64,000 nt of DNA from an uncultured Methylopila sp. (lineage in GTDB: Bacteria; Pseudomonadota; Alphaproteobacteria; Rhizobiales; Methylopilaceae): contig CABHPB010000072.1 of assembly GCA_902168115.1 (NCBI GenBank), positions 155,695-219,694 of the forward strand, in the 5' to 3' direction. This document shows, piece by piece, positions 17,225 to 26,824 of the stretch. The translations under genes and the position numbers were made by a program. The notes under the pieces are model-generated. The model was not told where the DNA came from, did not search any database, and saw only the letters and a list, made by a program, of their open reading frames with translations. How positions within the stretch are numbered: position 1 is the stretch's first letter; each line of letters begins with the position of its first letter.

Positions 17225-19052
17225 CTAGTCGGCCGAAAAACGCCTCAGTTCCGCGGCCAGAGCGGCGTCGAGACATGGCGCCATCAGATCGGCGAGCGGT
17301 GAACGACCGACGGGCGTGCGGTAGCAGCGCTGGATGAAATTGAAATCCATGTTGGAGTTGCCCTCCAGCACGCGAACGCCGTCCGGCGTCAGCGCGATGT
17401 CCCATCCGACGATCGCGCGTCCGGCGAAGACCCGGTGGGCGCGCAGCGCGACGTCCGCGATCTCGCGCCAGCGCTGGATCACGAAACCCTCGACGGACCG
17501 GCCGGTGACCGGGTGGTCGGGGTAGCGAGACATGCATGTCGCGGGCGCGTCGCCGGCCAACGAACCGAGTTCGCCGGTCTCAAGGTCGATCGCCGCGCCC
17601 CATTCCTTCTCGGGGAATTTCGGCCAGCGCGGCTCGAAGCGCCTCATGATCCGAAGCAGGCCATGCGTCACGTGGGGGACGCCGCCGCGGTCCAGACAGG
17701 TGACGACCCGGAACACCAGCAGCGCATCGTCGGCCAGGAAAGCGATTGCCGCGTCGTTTGACAGTTTCGGCTGGACGATCAGGCGCTTCTCCGAACGGAG
17801 GACGGCGAGCTTGAGAAAGAGATCGTCAAGCCCGAGCAGGTCGCCGCCGTGGTCGCGGTAGACGAACGGTTCTGTCCGGCGAAACGTCAGCGTGACCCCT
17901 ACCGCCCCGTCCCTTGCGGGCTTTGACGAGAAGGTCCCGGTCCAGTTCGGCGTGACTGGCGTAGACAGCCGCCTGGCCGCCCTCGACATAGGCGAGGATG
18001 GGCGCGACAGGAATTTGCTCCTTGAGACAGATCTGCGTGAAGAGCAGCTTGTCGTTCAGTTCCGACTGGGCGGCAGGCCGTCGCACATGGGCCTGAAGAC
18101 GTTTTGTGAGACCGTTCTTCGTTTCGACGCGTGTGACGTAGGCGTCGGCCAAGACCCTGTTTTCCCGCCGGAACAGCTCCAACAGGTAGTAGCTGTGCGG
18201 ATTGACGCCGCGGAGGGCGTTCAGGAGCAGATCGAACGCCTGCATCGTGACGCGAGGGCCGCCGCCTCGCCTGACTTGCGGCGCCACGCGCGCCACGTAC
18301 CAGACGACGATGGCGGCCATGACCACCCAGCGCATGGGCCAGCCGCGAAGCCAGCGATTTCGTGTCGGATACCTGTTTACGTCCAGCAGGCCGAAGTCGC
18401 GCACGATCTCGCGGCCCTTGCGCCCGATGGAAGCGGGTGGAAACTGATAGAGCTTCATCGGCGCGAACACCGCCAGCAGCATGCCGGACACGTAAGCCAG
18501 CACTGCGGTAAGTTCGCCCATGTCGTTGACGTACTGGAGCGCCTCGGCGGCGCTCGCGTCGGACTGCTCCAGCGCGCCGAGCCAGCCGACATACTGCGCC
18601 GCCAGCTGGATCATGAGCCCGATGGACAGCACCGTGGTCACAGACCGGCGCGGGCGAAAGAGGCGACCTCCGCGCAGGATAAGAATGGCCGCGATGGTCC
18701 AGATGGCGATGGAAAGACCCATCTCGTCGGGGTCGTGCGTCCTCAGCATGAGGACCTTGCCGACATAGCCCTCGACGGTCAGCAGCAGCATGCCCGTCGC
18801 CATCGCCGCCCAGGCCCGACGGAAGTCCGCGACGCGTCGGTTCGTCCCCAACTGCAGCAGCGCCCATACCAGGCCCATGCTCGCGACGACGTTGCTGCTG
18901 AGCTCGACGGGGGAGAACGCCTTTTCGGCCGGGATGTCGCTCGAGGACTGAATGGCCCAGACGGCGACGATGACTACAAACCCGCTGAGAAAGAGGCGCT
19001 TGGGCGAAGACAGCAGCGCTTGCGAAGCCGCGGCGGCTTTCGTTGGCGTCAC
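17225..19052 (-). pseudogene. Membrane-anchored ATP-grasp protein (sugar-transfer associated type), split by a frameshift
   Basis: Two overlapping frames together encode one protein. The first (19052 to about 17905) has about seven hydrophobic segments in its first 260 residues. It then enters an ATP-grasp domain: ELNDKLLFTQICLKEQIPVAPILAYVEGG and LLVKARKGRGG. The second frame (about 17905 to 17225) resumes GVTLTFRRTEPFVYRDHGG and carries LLRIMRRFEP, GFVIQRW and the metal-binding end IVGWDIALTPDGVRVLEGNSNMDFN. The break lies in the G-rich stretch at about 17902-17915; one extra base there accounts for it. Read through, the domain is complete, so a recent mutation or a sequencing error are both possible. 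Confidence 0.75.
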
Positions 19053-19203
19053 TCGACCGCTCCTGCGCAGATCGCGACCGACGCGCGGTCGCGAGTAGGC
19101 GCAGTGTCTAGCGCACGATCACGAGTGTAACAAACTGAAATATCTGGTGACGTGCCTTGGGCGCCGTTTGATCGGTCGTCGCCTGTCGCGAATCAAGGAC
19201 CGA

Positions 19204-19279
19204 TGGTGCCGCAAGAGGGACTCGAACCCCCGACCCCGTCATTACGAATGACGTGCTCTACCAGCTGAGCTATTGCGGC
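19204..19279 (-). tRNA. tRNA-Thr(CGT)
   Basis: A 76-base cloverleaf with encoded CCA. The acceptor stem is GCCGCAA/TTGCGGC and the D arm contains AGCTCAGCTGGTAGAGC. The anticodon stem CGTCA/TGACG encloses loop TTCGTAA (anticodon CGT, reading ACG). The T arm is GGGGG-TTCGAGT-CCCTC. It lies between the ATP-grasp gene and hemY, both on the same strand. Confidence 0.97.
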
Positions 19280-19391
19280 GCCGCGCGCTCCCTCTAGCCA
19301 AAGGGCAGGGCGGATGCAAGACGGATGGCGGCGGCTCCCACCTTCTCGTTGCGCGAAACAGGGCGCCGGGGCCAGATATCCTTGAGCCCGA

Positions 19392-19414
19392 CCCTCTCCC
19401 TCAAGGGGAGAGGG
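19392..19414. repeat. Short palindromic intergenic element
   Basis: CCCTCTCCC TCAAG GGGAGAGGG, a near-perfect hairpin just downstream of hemY. Similar palindromes are scattered in many alphaproteobacterial intergenic regions. It may serve as an RNA 3'-end hairpin for hemY. No T-run follows on the minus strand. Confidence 0.45.
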
Positions 19415-19444
19415 GATTTGACGGATCGCCCGTCGCGACGCGTT

Positions 19445-21154
19445 TCAGTAGGTCGGCCGGGACGAAGGATAGCTCTGCGCGCCGGTCACCGTGTCAGGGC
19501 CGCCGCCGTTTGGTCCCGGATCGTCCGGCGGCCGCGAGAGCGGAAACACCGCCGCCGTCGGCTTGGCCGGCTTCAGCTCCGCCTTTTTCGGCTCGATCTT
19601 CGCTGGCTCGGAAGGCTTTGGCTCGGTGGGCTTAGGCGCAGAGAGCTTGGCCTCGGTCGCCGACTTCGCGGGCGCCTCGTCGTCGACGAGCGTCGGCATG
19701 GCGCGCGGAAGGTTTTCGTTCTCCGCATGGGCGGCTGCCGCTGGCGGCTCCGGAGCGGCGACCGCGACCGGTTTTGCGGCGGCGGGCGGCGGGGCGGCCG
19801 GGGCGGCTGCCGCGATCGCGCGCGACTCGACCGGCGCCTGGTCCAGCCAGGCCTCGGAAGCGAGCTTCGGCCGGCTCTCCTCGACCGGGATCTTCCAGAC
19901 GAACGCGTCCAGCCGGCCGGTGACGGGCGAGGTCGGCGCCCATTTGTCGCTCGAAACGCCGTCGGCGACCCAGGCCGGATCGCGCGGCGCGCGGGCGGCG
20001 CGGCCGAGCCACTCGCGGGCGCGGCCAGCGTCGTCATGCTCGATCTCGGAGAGCTCGGCCATCAGCAGGCAGCCGCGGGCGGTCGGCCGGACGCCCATCA
20101 GCTTGGCGAGCGCGACGCGGGCGTCGCCGAGCTCGCGCGCCGCCATCGCCGCGCGGGCGACGGCGATCAGCCCTTCCGGATCGTCGCCGGACTTCTCGGA
20201 CAGCGCGCGGGCGCGCTTGAGCTTGTCGCGCGCCGAATCGCCGGGACGCACATGGACATAGACTTCCGCGAGGTCGGGGTGGGTCGAGCGCGCCCAGGTC
20301 GCCTCGACGATCTTCATCGCCTTCTTGACGTCGCCCTGCTCTGCAAGCAGGCGCGCCGCAAGCGCAGCGGCGGGCGTGAAATCGGGGGCGAGCGAATGGG
20401 CCTCGCGGGCGCGCTTCACGGCGAGCGCGGCGTCGGCCTCGCCCTCCATGGCCTGCGCCGTGAGCAGCACCGCGCGCCTGCGACGGGCGTCGGCCTTGTC
20501 GATCAGGCGGTTCGCGCCGAGCCGCTCGAGCGTCGAAAGCGCCCCGGTCCAGTCGTGGTCGGCGCACTGGTAGTCGAACAGCGCCTGTCCGGCCCACGGC
20601 GTCTCCGGCGTCTGGCGCATCGCCTCCTCGGCGAGCGCGCGGGCGGCGGGACGGTCGCCGCGGCGCTCGGCCTCGACGAACAGGCCGCGCAGGCCCAGCG
20701 CCCGCGTCTCGGGGCGCTCGGTCATGGCGCGGAACGCGGCCTCGGCGCCAGGACCATCGCCCGACAGCTGCGCGGCCTGCGCCGCAAGAACCAGCGTCAG
20801 CGGCTCCTTGCCGAGCAGCTTGCGCGCCTCGCCGGCCTCGCGGCTTGCCAGCCGGGAGTCGCCGGTGCCGACCGCGACGACGCCGCGGGCGATCGCGTCA
20901 TAGCCCTTAGCGCGGCGCCGGTTGCGCCGGAACAGCGCGAAGGCCTCGGGGCCCGCGAGGATCCAGCGCATCACGTTCCAGATCACGACGGTCAGGCACG
21001 CGACCGCCCCGACGAAGGCGGCGGCCGTCAGGACCGAGGTCTCGATCTTGTAGCCCTGCCAGTCGACGACGAGCTGGCCCGGCCTGTCGGCGAGCCAGAC
21101 CGCCGCGAAGGCGAAGACGCCGACGAGCGCAAGATAAAGCAGCACGCGCACCAT
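19445..21154 (-). CDS. hemY: HemY-type tetratricopeptide membrane protein
   Basis: 569 residues. Two N-terminal transmembrane helices (residues 1-20 and about 43-65) precede the HemY_N region (RWILAGPEAFALFRRNRRRAKGYDAIARGVVAVGTGD). A TPR-like helical array follows to about residue 420. The last 130 residues are a low-complexity Pro/Ala/Lys-rich tail. Inner-membrane protein whose role in heme synthesis is by operon association only; it is not protoporphyrinogen oxidase. It is last in the hemC-hemD-mitofilin-hemY row. Confidence 0.9.
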   Translation of the reverse strand: MVRVLLYLALVGVFAFAAVWLADRPGQLVVDWQGYKIETSVLTAAAFVGAVACLTVVIWNVMRWILAGPEAFALFRRNRRRAKGYDAIARGVVAVGTGDSRLASREAGEARKLLGKEPLTLVLAAQAAQLSGDGPGAEAAFRAMTERPETRALGLRGLFVEAERRGDRPAARALAEEAMRQTPETPWAGQALFDYQCADHDWTGALSTLERLGANRLIDKADARRRRAVLLTAQAMEGEADAALAVKRAREAHSLAPDFTPAAALAARLLAEQGDVKKAMKIVEATWARSTHPDLAEVYVHVRPGDSARDKLKRARALSEKSGDDPEGLIAVARAAMAARELGDARVALAKLMGVRPTARGCLLMAELSEIEHDDAGRAREWLGRAARAPRDPAWVADGVSSDKWAPTSPVTGRLDAFVWKIPVEESRPKLASEAWLDQAPVESRAIAAAAPAAPPPAAAKPVAVAAPEPPAAAAHAENENLPRAMPTLVDDEAPAKSATEAKLSAPKPTEPKPSEPAKIEPKKAELKPAKPTAAVFPLSRPPDDPGPNGGGPDTVTGAQSYPSSRPTY

Positions 21155-21165
21155 GCCGGGCGTCC

Positions 21166-22776
21166 TCAGTCGTTCGAGGTCAGGCGAGCCAGCGCGGCGG
21201 CGCGCGCGGACCCGATGGCTTTCTCGGCCGAGACGCGGGCGCTGGCGCGCCCGGCCCAGTCCTCGGTCGCGGCGCGGGCCTGCTCGTCGAGTGACCCGCG
21301 GGCGGCGAGCGCCCCTTCGAGGTCCCCGGCCGAGCCGAGCGCCGCGACGCGCGCCCGCACTGCTGCCGGATCGGAACCGGCTGCCGCGTCCTTCGGCGTG
21401 ATCTTCACGACGCTCCCGGCGCTGGCGACGAAACGGTCGAGGATCGTTCCGGTCTGCTCCGACTTGACCGGCGCAAGGCCCGCGATCTCCGCCGCGAGCT
21501 CGGCGCCGAGCGCCTCTCGGGTCTCGAGACCCTTCGCGGCGTGGGAATCGAGCGCCGCGAGTTCGGCGGTCTCGCCGCTTGCGGCCTTCACCGCGTTGAT
21601 CTCCGGCGCAAAGGGCCGACCCTCTGTCAGCGCCTGGTCGAGCGCGCCGAGCGCGACGACGACCCGCGCGTCGGGATCGCCCTTCGGGCGCTCCTTGAGC
21701 GCGGCGGCGACCTGGTCGACGCGGGCGGCGATCGGCGCGGTGGCGGCGGCGACCTTTTGGCCGATGCCGTCGACCGTCTGGCCGAGGTCCTCGATGCGGA
21801 CCGTCAGGTCGGCGAGCTGGTCCTTGCTGGGCAGTTCCTTGAGACGCGCCTCGAAGCCAGCCATCCGGCCGCCGAGGATGGCGAGCTCCTGAGGAGAGGG
21901 CGTGTTCTGGAAGCGCAGCTCGAGGCCGTCGATGCGGCCGGCCAGCACGGCGATCGCAGGGTCCTGCGGAGGCGTCTTCGCGACCTGTTCGGCGAGCGCC
22001 TTGACCCCGCCCTCGACGCCAGCGACGCGCCCGGCGGTCGCCTCCGCCGACTGCGACAGGGCGCCAAGCTTCGTCTCGATCTGCGAGGTGTCGGCCGGCT
22101 TGATCCTGGCGATGTCGGACCGCAGCGCCGCGACGTCGCCGCCGACGGCGTTGAGCTTGGCCTCGACCGCCTGGACGCGGGAGGAATCGGGCTGTGCGAC
22201 GCCGATCAGCTCCTTGCCGAACAGGGCGACGCCGATCAGCGCGAGCGCCGCGCCGCCGAGCGCCGCGCCGAACATGCCGAGCACGCCGACGCCTTCGCGC
22301 ACCGGCTGGACCGGCGCCGAGGCCGCGGCCGCGGTGGCGCGGGCCCTGGCGTCCGCGGGCGAGCCGGCCGCGGGGGAGGACGATGCGGACGGACCGGGCC
22401 TGACGGCTTCGGGCTTGGGCGCTCCGGGCGTAGCCGCTTGAGGCTTCGCTGGTTCAGGCTTGGCGGGCTCGGGCTTTGCCTGATCCGGCTTCGCCGCGTC
22501 CGGTTTAGGTGCGCCCGCCTTGGCCGGGTCGCCGGCGGGGGCCGGCGCGGCGGACGCGCTCGGGGATGTCGGCTTCGCCGGCTCCGGCGCCTTTGCCGAG
22601 GGCTGGTCGTCCGAGAGTTTGGCGTCCGAAGGCTTGGCGTCCGTCGGCTTCGATTCGGGCTTGGCCGCCTTCGGGGTCACGTCGGTCGCCGAGAGGTCGA
22701 GCGTCGGGGAGCGGGGCCGGGCGCTCGCGGCGCCCTTCGCGTCCTGTCCGGTCTCCGGTCCCTTCGGGTCCGCCAT
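21166..22776 (-). CDS. Mitofilin-like inner membrane protein (alphaproteobacterial hemD-hemY linker)
   Basis: 536 residues. The first 160 are low complexity, rich in Pro, Lys, Ala and Ser with many PKP/KPE repeats. One transmembrane helix follows (GMFGAALGGAALALIGVALFG), then a long coiled-coil (VEAKLNAVGGDVAALRSDIARI..., repeated VAGVEGGVKALAEQV patterns). The C-terminal mitofilin-like end is AALGSAGDLEGALAARGSLDEQARAATEDW. Position between hemD and hemY matches the bacterial homologs of Mic60, which shape inner-membrane invaginations. ATG at 22776 has AGGTCAGGA upstream; an ATG four codons earlier is less likely. Confidence 0.85.
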   Translation of the reverse strand: MADPKGPETGQDAKGAASARPRSPTLDLSATDVTPKAAKPESKPTDAKPSDAKLSDDQPSAKAPEPAKPTSPSASAAPAPAGDPAKAGAPKPDAAKPDQAKPEPAKPEPAKPQAATPGAPKPEAVRPGPSASSSPAAGSPADARARATAAAASAPVQPVREGVGVLGMFGAALGGAALALIGVALFGKELIGVAQPDSSRVQAVEAKLNAVGGDVAALRSDIARIKPADTSQIETKLGALSQSAEATAGRVAGVEGGVKALAEQVAKTPPQDPAIAVLAGRIDGLELRFQNTPSPQELAILGGRMAGFEARLKELPSKDQLADLTVRIEDLGQTVDGIGQKVAAATAPIAARVDQVAAALKERPKGDPDARVVVALGALDQALTEGRPFAPEINAVKAASGETAELAALDSHAAKGLETREALGAELAAEIAGLAPVKSEQTGTILDRFVASAGSVVKITPKDAAAGSDPAAVRARVAALGSAGDLEGALAARGSLDEQARAATEDWAGRASARVSAEKAIGSARAAALARLTSND

Positions 22777-22830
22777 TCCTGACCTCATGCAGCGTCTAGG
22801 GCGGACCGCCGCGAAGCGGCCCGTGGGGTT

Positions 22831-23580
22831 CTACTTAGTCCGCCCAACGCCCGATGGCGAGCCGTTCCCGGCCAGCCGATCGAGCGTCTTTAGAAGGGCT
22901 TGCTCATCCGGTCGCTCCGCCGTCTCGACGCGGCCGCAGCCGGCCTCACGGAGCGTGCGGGCGATCCGCTCGGCCAGAGCCGCATGCGGAACGGCGCGCG
23001 CCGCCTCGCCGAGGCCCGCGGCGTCGACGAGGGAAAGAAACGTCTGCGCGATCCGGCCGGAATGATGCAGCACGACGAGCCCGTCCGGCTCGGCGAGCGC
23101 GTCCGCGATCGCCGGCGGCAGCGCCGTCGCCGCCTCCGCCTTGTAGAGCTCGACGAGATCCACCCGGTGACCGTGCGAGGCGAGCGCGCCGGCGAGGTCG
23201 AAGGCGCGGTCGGCGCCCGCCGCATGCAGGAAGCGGGCGGGCGATGGAAACAGCCGGCGCGCCTCGGCGACGAGCGAGCGGCCGTCGCCCTCCGCGACGT
23301 GAACTGTCGCAAAGCCCGCCTCCCGGCCGGCCTGCGCCGTCCGGTCGCCGACCGCGATCAGCGGCGTCGACCGCAGCCTCGCCATTTCCGCGCGGACGGC
23401 GAGCTTCCTGAGGCCGTTCGCGCTGGTCGCGAGCACCGCGTCGAAGTTTCCGTCGGGAATGCGGGCGGGCAAGTCCGTGATGGCGAGAACCGGCGCCAGC
23501 GCCGGCGTGTGGCCGAGCCCGCGAAGCGCCTCCTCGGTCTTGCGGGCGGCGCGTTCCGGCCTCAGCACGAGCACCCTCAT
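22831..23580 (-). CDS. hemD: Uroporphyrinogen-III synthase
   Basis: 249 residues. HemD closes and inverts ring D of hydroxymethylbilane. Sequence is weakly conserved in this family, but the opening MRVLVLRPERAARKTEEALRGLGH, the motif VLATSANGLRKLAVR and VGDRTAQAGREAGF and the end of the bilobed fold are typical. The position four bases after hemC and before the mitofilin gene is diagnostic. Cytosolic; tetrapyrrole pathway. Confidence 0.93.
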   Translation of the reverse strand: MRVLVLRPERAARKTEEALRGLGHTPALAPVLAITDLPARIPDGNFDAVLATSANGLRKLAVRAEMARLRSTPLIAVGDRTAQAGREAGFATVHVAEGDGRSLVAEARRLFPSPARFLHAAGADRAFDLAGALASHGHRVDLVELYKAEAATALPPAIADALAEPDGLVVLHHSGRIAQTFLSLVDAAGLGEAARAVPHAALAERIARTLREAGCGRVETAERPDEQALLKTLDRLAGNGSPSGVGRTK

Positions 23581-23584
23581 GCGT

Positions 23585-24529
23585 TCACCCGAAGGCCGCG
23601 AGCAGGTCCGGCGGGGTGCGCGCCTTGACGTCGCGCCCGGCCTCGGCGCCGAGCGCCTCGGCGTCGGACGCCGACCCGGATGCGGCGCCGGAGACCTCGC
23701 GCGCGCCGTCCTCGGAAAGCACCAGTCCCTTGAACCGCAGCGCGCCGTCGCTGACGCGCGCCAGCCCGGCGATCGGCGTGCGGCAGGAGCCGTCCAGCAC
23801 TTTCAGGAAGGCGCGCTCGCATAGGAGCGCCGCGGCCGTGTCGGCGCAGTCGAGCTTGGCCAGCGCCTCGAGCGTCCGCGCGTCGCCGATCCGCGCGGTG
23901 ACGGCGACCGCGCCCTGGCCGAGCGCCGGCGGGAACGCCTCCTCGTCGAGGATCTCGGTGGCGTGCGCCTTCAGTCCGAGACGCGTCAGTCCGGCGAGCG
24001 CGAGCAGGGTCGCGTCGACCTCGCCGCGTCGCAGCTTTTCGAGGCGCGTCTGCACGTTGCCGCGGAAGGAGACGACCTTGAGGTCGGGGCGTCGGCGCCG
24101 CGCTAGGGCGCCGCGACGGAGCGAGGCCGTGCCGATCACCGCGCCCTGCGGCAGGGCGTCGATCGTCGCGGCCGCTCCGCCGATCAGCACGTCGCGCACG
24201 TCGGCGCGCCGCAGCGTCGCGGCCAAGGCCGTGCCTGGCGCGAGGTCGGTCGGAAGGTCCTTGGCGGAATGGACGGCGAGATCGACGCGCCCGTCGAGCA
24301 GCGCCTCGTCGATCTCCTTGACGAACAGACCCTTGCCGCCCGCCTCGCTCAGCGGCCGGTCCTGGATCGCGTCGCCGGTGGTCCGGATCGTGACGATCTC
24401 GACCGCGTCCGGCTCGACGCCGAGAGCGGCCAGCAAGCCGTCGCGGACCGCGTTGGCCTGCCAGAGCGCGAGCGGCGAGCCGCGGGTGCCGATGCGAAAG
24501 AGGGGCGCGGCCATGGGGCGCTTCGTCAT
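23585..24529 (-). CDS. hemC: Hydroxymethylbilane synthase (porphobilinogen deaminase)
   Basis: 314 residues from the chosen ATG. The substrate-binding segments RIGTRGSPLALWQA, HSAKDLPTD and GTASLRRGALARRRRPDLKVVSFRGNVQTRL are intact. The dipyrromethane cofactor cysteine is Cys249 in DGSCRTPIAG. It polymerises four porphobilinogens. An ATG at 24514 would also give a normal N-terminus (MAAPLFRIG); neither has a strong ribosome site. First of hemC-hemD-mitofilin-hemY. Confidence 0.95.
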   Translation of the reverse strand: MTKRPMAAPLFRIGTRGSPLALWQANAVRDGLLAALGVEPDAVEIVTIRTTGDAIQDRPLSEAGGKGLFVKEIDEALLDGRVDLAVHSAKDLPTDLAPGTALAATLRRADVRDVLIGGAAATIDALPQGAVIGTASLRRGALARRRRPDLKVVSFRGNVQTRLEKLRRGEVDATLLALAGLTRLGLKAHATEILDEEAFPPALGQGAVAVTARIGDARTLEALAKLDCADTAAALLCERAFLKVLDGSCRTPIAGLARVSDGALRFKGLVLSEDGAREVSGAASGSASDAEALGAEAGRDVKARTPPDLLAAFG

Positions 24530-24590
24530 CCATCTGTCAGGGAGGTCACGCGCCCCATGCATAGCGAGGAGGCGCCGTCGCGTCGAGCAG

Positions 24591-25550
24591 TCAGCCGCGC
24601 CCGAACCTCAGGCCGGGGGCAGGGCGCTCCTCGATCACCTCGCGCCGGAACCGGTAGAGCTGCGCCGGGCGCCCGCCGGTGGCGGCCTCGGTCTGGCCCG
24701 TCGGCTCGACCAGCGCGGCGCTCTCGACGAGGCGGCGGAAGTTCTGCTTGTGCAGGCGCCGGCCCGCCACGGCCTCGACCGTCTGCTGCAGGGCGGTCAG
24801 TGTGAAGCGCGGCGGCATCAGCTCGAACACCACCGGCCGGTACTTCAGCTTTCCGCGCAGCCGGCCCATCGCGGTCGCGAGGATGCGGCGGTGATCGTCC
24901 CGCATGGCCTCGCCGAGCCTCGGCTGCGCTTTGCGCGCCAGCGCCGCCGGCCGGCCGTCGCGCCGCGCCTCCTCGACGAGGCCGGCCTCGTAGAGGAGCT
25001 CGTAGCGGTCGAGCACCTTCTCCTCGTCCCAGGGGCTGCCGTCCATGCCGAAGCAGAGCCGCGCCCGGGCGAGCCGCGGCAGGTCGCGCCCGGTGTCCGC
25101 CTCCGGCGCCTCCGCCGCCCAGCGGTCGATCGCCGGGAGGATCTCCTGGTCGAGCAGGTCGGGGCGCTTTCGCCGCCAGTCCTCCCACGGAAAATAGCCG
25201 TACCAGGGCCGGAAGGCGGCGCCCGCCTCCTTCAGCAGCGAGGCGTCGCGGGGGCGTCGGGTGAGCGCGAGATAGCCGATCGAGATCATGTGCGGCGCGT
25301 CCGGCGCGATCGCCCGGCCGCGATCTCCGAAGGTGTAGAGCTGCTCGACATAGCCGACGTCGAGGGCGGTCTGGTCGGCGATCGATGTTCTCAGCGCGAT
25401 CTCGATCGTCCGGTCCCGCGCCGGCTCGAAGGCGCCGGACGGCAGGCCCGCGAGCCCGTCGCCGGCGCGCGCGACAAGAATCTCCGGCGCGTCGCGCTCG
25501 ACCGCGACGACGGCAGCAGACAGTCCGATGCCGACGCCGCCTTCGCTCAT
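24591..25550 (-). CDS. nadQ: NadQ-type regulator of NAD metabolism (Nudix-like plus winged helix)
   Basis: 319 residues. The N-terminal half (to about 200) resembles a Nudix fold lacking a full catalytic box (SAAVVAVERDAPEILVARAGDGLAGLPSGAFEP). The C-terminal part is a winged-helix DNA-binding domain (FELMPPRFTLTALQQTVEAVAGRRLHKQNFRRLVESAALVEPTG). This architecture is that of alphaproteobacterial NadQ, which represses NAD synthesis genes. Its ATG overlaps the preceding phosphatase stop (ATGA). No NAD gene is in the window, so it would act in trans. Confidence 0.75.
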   Translation of the reverse strand: MSEGGVGIGLSAAVVAVERDAPEILVARAGDGLAGLPSGAFEPARDRTIEIALRTSIADQTALDVGYVEQLYTFGDRGRAIAPDAPHMISIGYLALTRRPRDASLLKEAGAAFRPWYGYFPWEDWRRKRPDLLDQEILPAIDRWAAEAPEADTGRDLPRLARARLCFGMDGSPWDEEKVLDRYELLYEAGLVEEARRDGRPAALARKAQPRLGEAMRDDHRRILATAMGRLRGKLKYRPVVFELMPPRFTLTALQQTVEAVAGRRLHKQNFRRLVESAALVEPTGQTEAATGGRPAQLYRFRREVIEERPAPGLRFGRG

Positions 25551-26050
25551 CGCGCGGGACCGAGCGCAAACGGCGCGCCCTCGTAGCAATCCGCGCCGCG
25601 CCCGATCGCCTCGATCGCCCGGACCATGCGGCCGTCGCGCCCGAGCGCCTCGTCCGCAAGGCGCACGATCAGCCCGTTCGGCGTCGCGGTCGCGCTGAGC
25701 CGACGGAGCGTTTCGGCGAGCTCGGCCTCGTCCCGATCCGGCTCGCGGGCGCAGGCGATGGCGTAGGCCATCGCGGTCGACCGGCTCACGCCGGCATAGC
25801 AGTGGACGAGGATCGCACCCTTGTCTCGCGCAGCGAAATCGAGCGCTTCGGCGACATGGTCGGCGGCCGGAAGCGTATAGCCCTCCAGCGGTTCGACGAT
25901 GTCGTGGAAGTAAAGCGTGAGGTGATTCGAAGGCGCGACGCCGGCCGGTCGCTCGATCTCGGTGCCCACCGCCACGAGCGACAGGACACGTCGAAGGCCA
26001 TGCGCCGAGACGGTGCTGGAGATGTGGGCGAGGGGGCAGACATGGATCAT
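25547..26050 (-). CDS. Tyrosine/dual-specificity phosphatase-like protein
   Basis: 167 residues. The phosphatase P-loop C-x5-R is complete: HCYAGVSRST with Cys84 and Arg90. A candidate general-acid Asp50 (YFHDIVEP) lies at suitable distance. Similar small proteins are frequent in Hyphomicrobiales with unknown substrates. ATG at 26050 is preferred over 26086. The four-base overlap with nadQ means the two are co-translated, which could hint at a role linked to NAD status, but that is speculation. Confidence 0.83.
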   Translation of the reverse strand: MIHVCPLAHISSTVSAHGLRRVLSLVAVGTEIERPAGVAPSNHLTLYFHDIVEPLEGYTLPAADHVAEALDFAARDKGAILVHCYAGVSRSTAMAYAIACAREPDRDEAELAETLRRLSATATPNGLIVRLADEALGRDGRMVRAIEAIGRGADCYEGAPFALGPAR

Positions 26051-26111
26051 GCGCGACAGGATAGCGTCCAACCCCGCCCGCGGCATCGGACGAAGGGAGG
26101 TCGGCTCCGCG

Positions 26112-26735
26112 TCATGTCTGCAGCGCGTCGAAGCGCGCGGCGAAGCGGCGCGTCGCGACGTCGGCCGGCCATGGGTCGAGCGGCGTCTGGATCGGGACGG
26201 CTTCCGGCGCGCCGAAGATCTCCATGGCCTCGCTTATCGAGAAGCCGGCGAGTCGCGTCGCCTCGAGGAAGGCGGCGGCCCGGTCGGCGCGCTTCACCAG
26301 CTTGACGACCGCTGCGGTCGGTTCAGGCGGCAGCCCGAAGCGCAGGCGGATGGCGCGCTCCAGGCGCTGCTCCACCCCGCCATACTCGCCGCCGAGCACC
26401 GCCTTGAACGGGCTGATCATGTCGCCGATCACATATTCCGCGGCGTCGTGCAGGAGCGCGGACAGGCGGACCGCGACGCTCGCGTCCGGCGCGATGCGGC
26501 CGACGATCTCCTCCACCAGTAGCGAGTGCTGGGCGACGGAGAAGGCGTTCGGGCCGAGGGTCTGGCCGTTCCAGCGCGCGACGCGGGCGAGACCGTGCGC
26601 GATGTCCTCGATCTCGACATCCAGCGGGGACGGGTCGAGCAGGTCGAGCCGCCGCCCGGACAGCATCCTCTGCCATGCGCGGGGGCGGGCGCCGGGCGCG
26701 CGGCGCCTGCGGGTGGAGGAAGCAGGATCGGGCAT
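26112..26735 (-). CDS. HD-domain hydrolase (YfbR/5'-nucleotidase-like)
   Basis: 207 residues. The metal-binding H...HD...D set is His70 (FSVAQHSLLVEE), His96-Asp97 (LLHDAAEYVIGD) and Asp151 (KRADRAAAF). The segment RMLSGRRLDLLDPSPLDVEIEDIAHGLARVARWNGQT is typical of the YfbR-like subgroup, which dephosphorylates deoxynucleoside monophosphates. AAAGGGAAT precedes the ATG at 26735. It lies upstream of the phosphatase and nadQ on the same strand and is divergent from the PPOX gene. Confidence 0.87.
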   Translation of the reverse strand: MPDPASSTRRRRAPGARPRAWQRMLSGRRLDLLDPSPLDVEIEDIAHGLARVARWNGQTLGPNAFSVAQHSLLVEEIVGRIAPDASVAVRLSALLHDAAEYVIGDMISPFKAVLGGEYGGVEQRLERAIRLRFGLPPEPTAAVVKLVKRADRAAAFLEATRLAGFSISEAMEIFGAPEAVPIQTPLDPWPADVATRRFAARFDALQT

Positions 26736-26824
26736 ATTCCCTTTGACAGCTCTGAGCGGCTTTCCGAAGGATGCGCCCCGAGCGCCGCCCCCGACAAGAA
26801 CGCGACGCCGGAGGAGACCCGACC

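Noticed and set aside
19204..19279. Genomic-island attachment site at the tRNA-Thr gene
   Set aside because: No integrase and no second copy of the tRNA 3' end was noticed nearby. The flanking genes are a frameshifted ATP-grasp gene and housekeeping hem genes.
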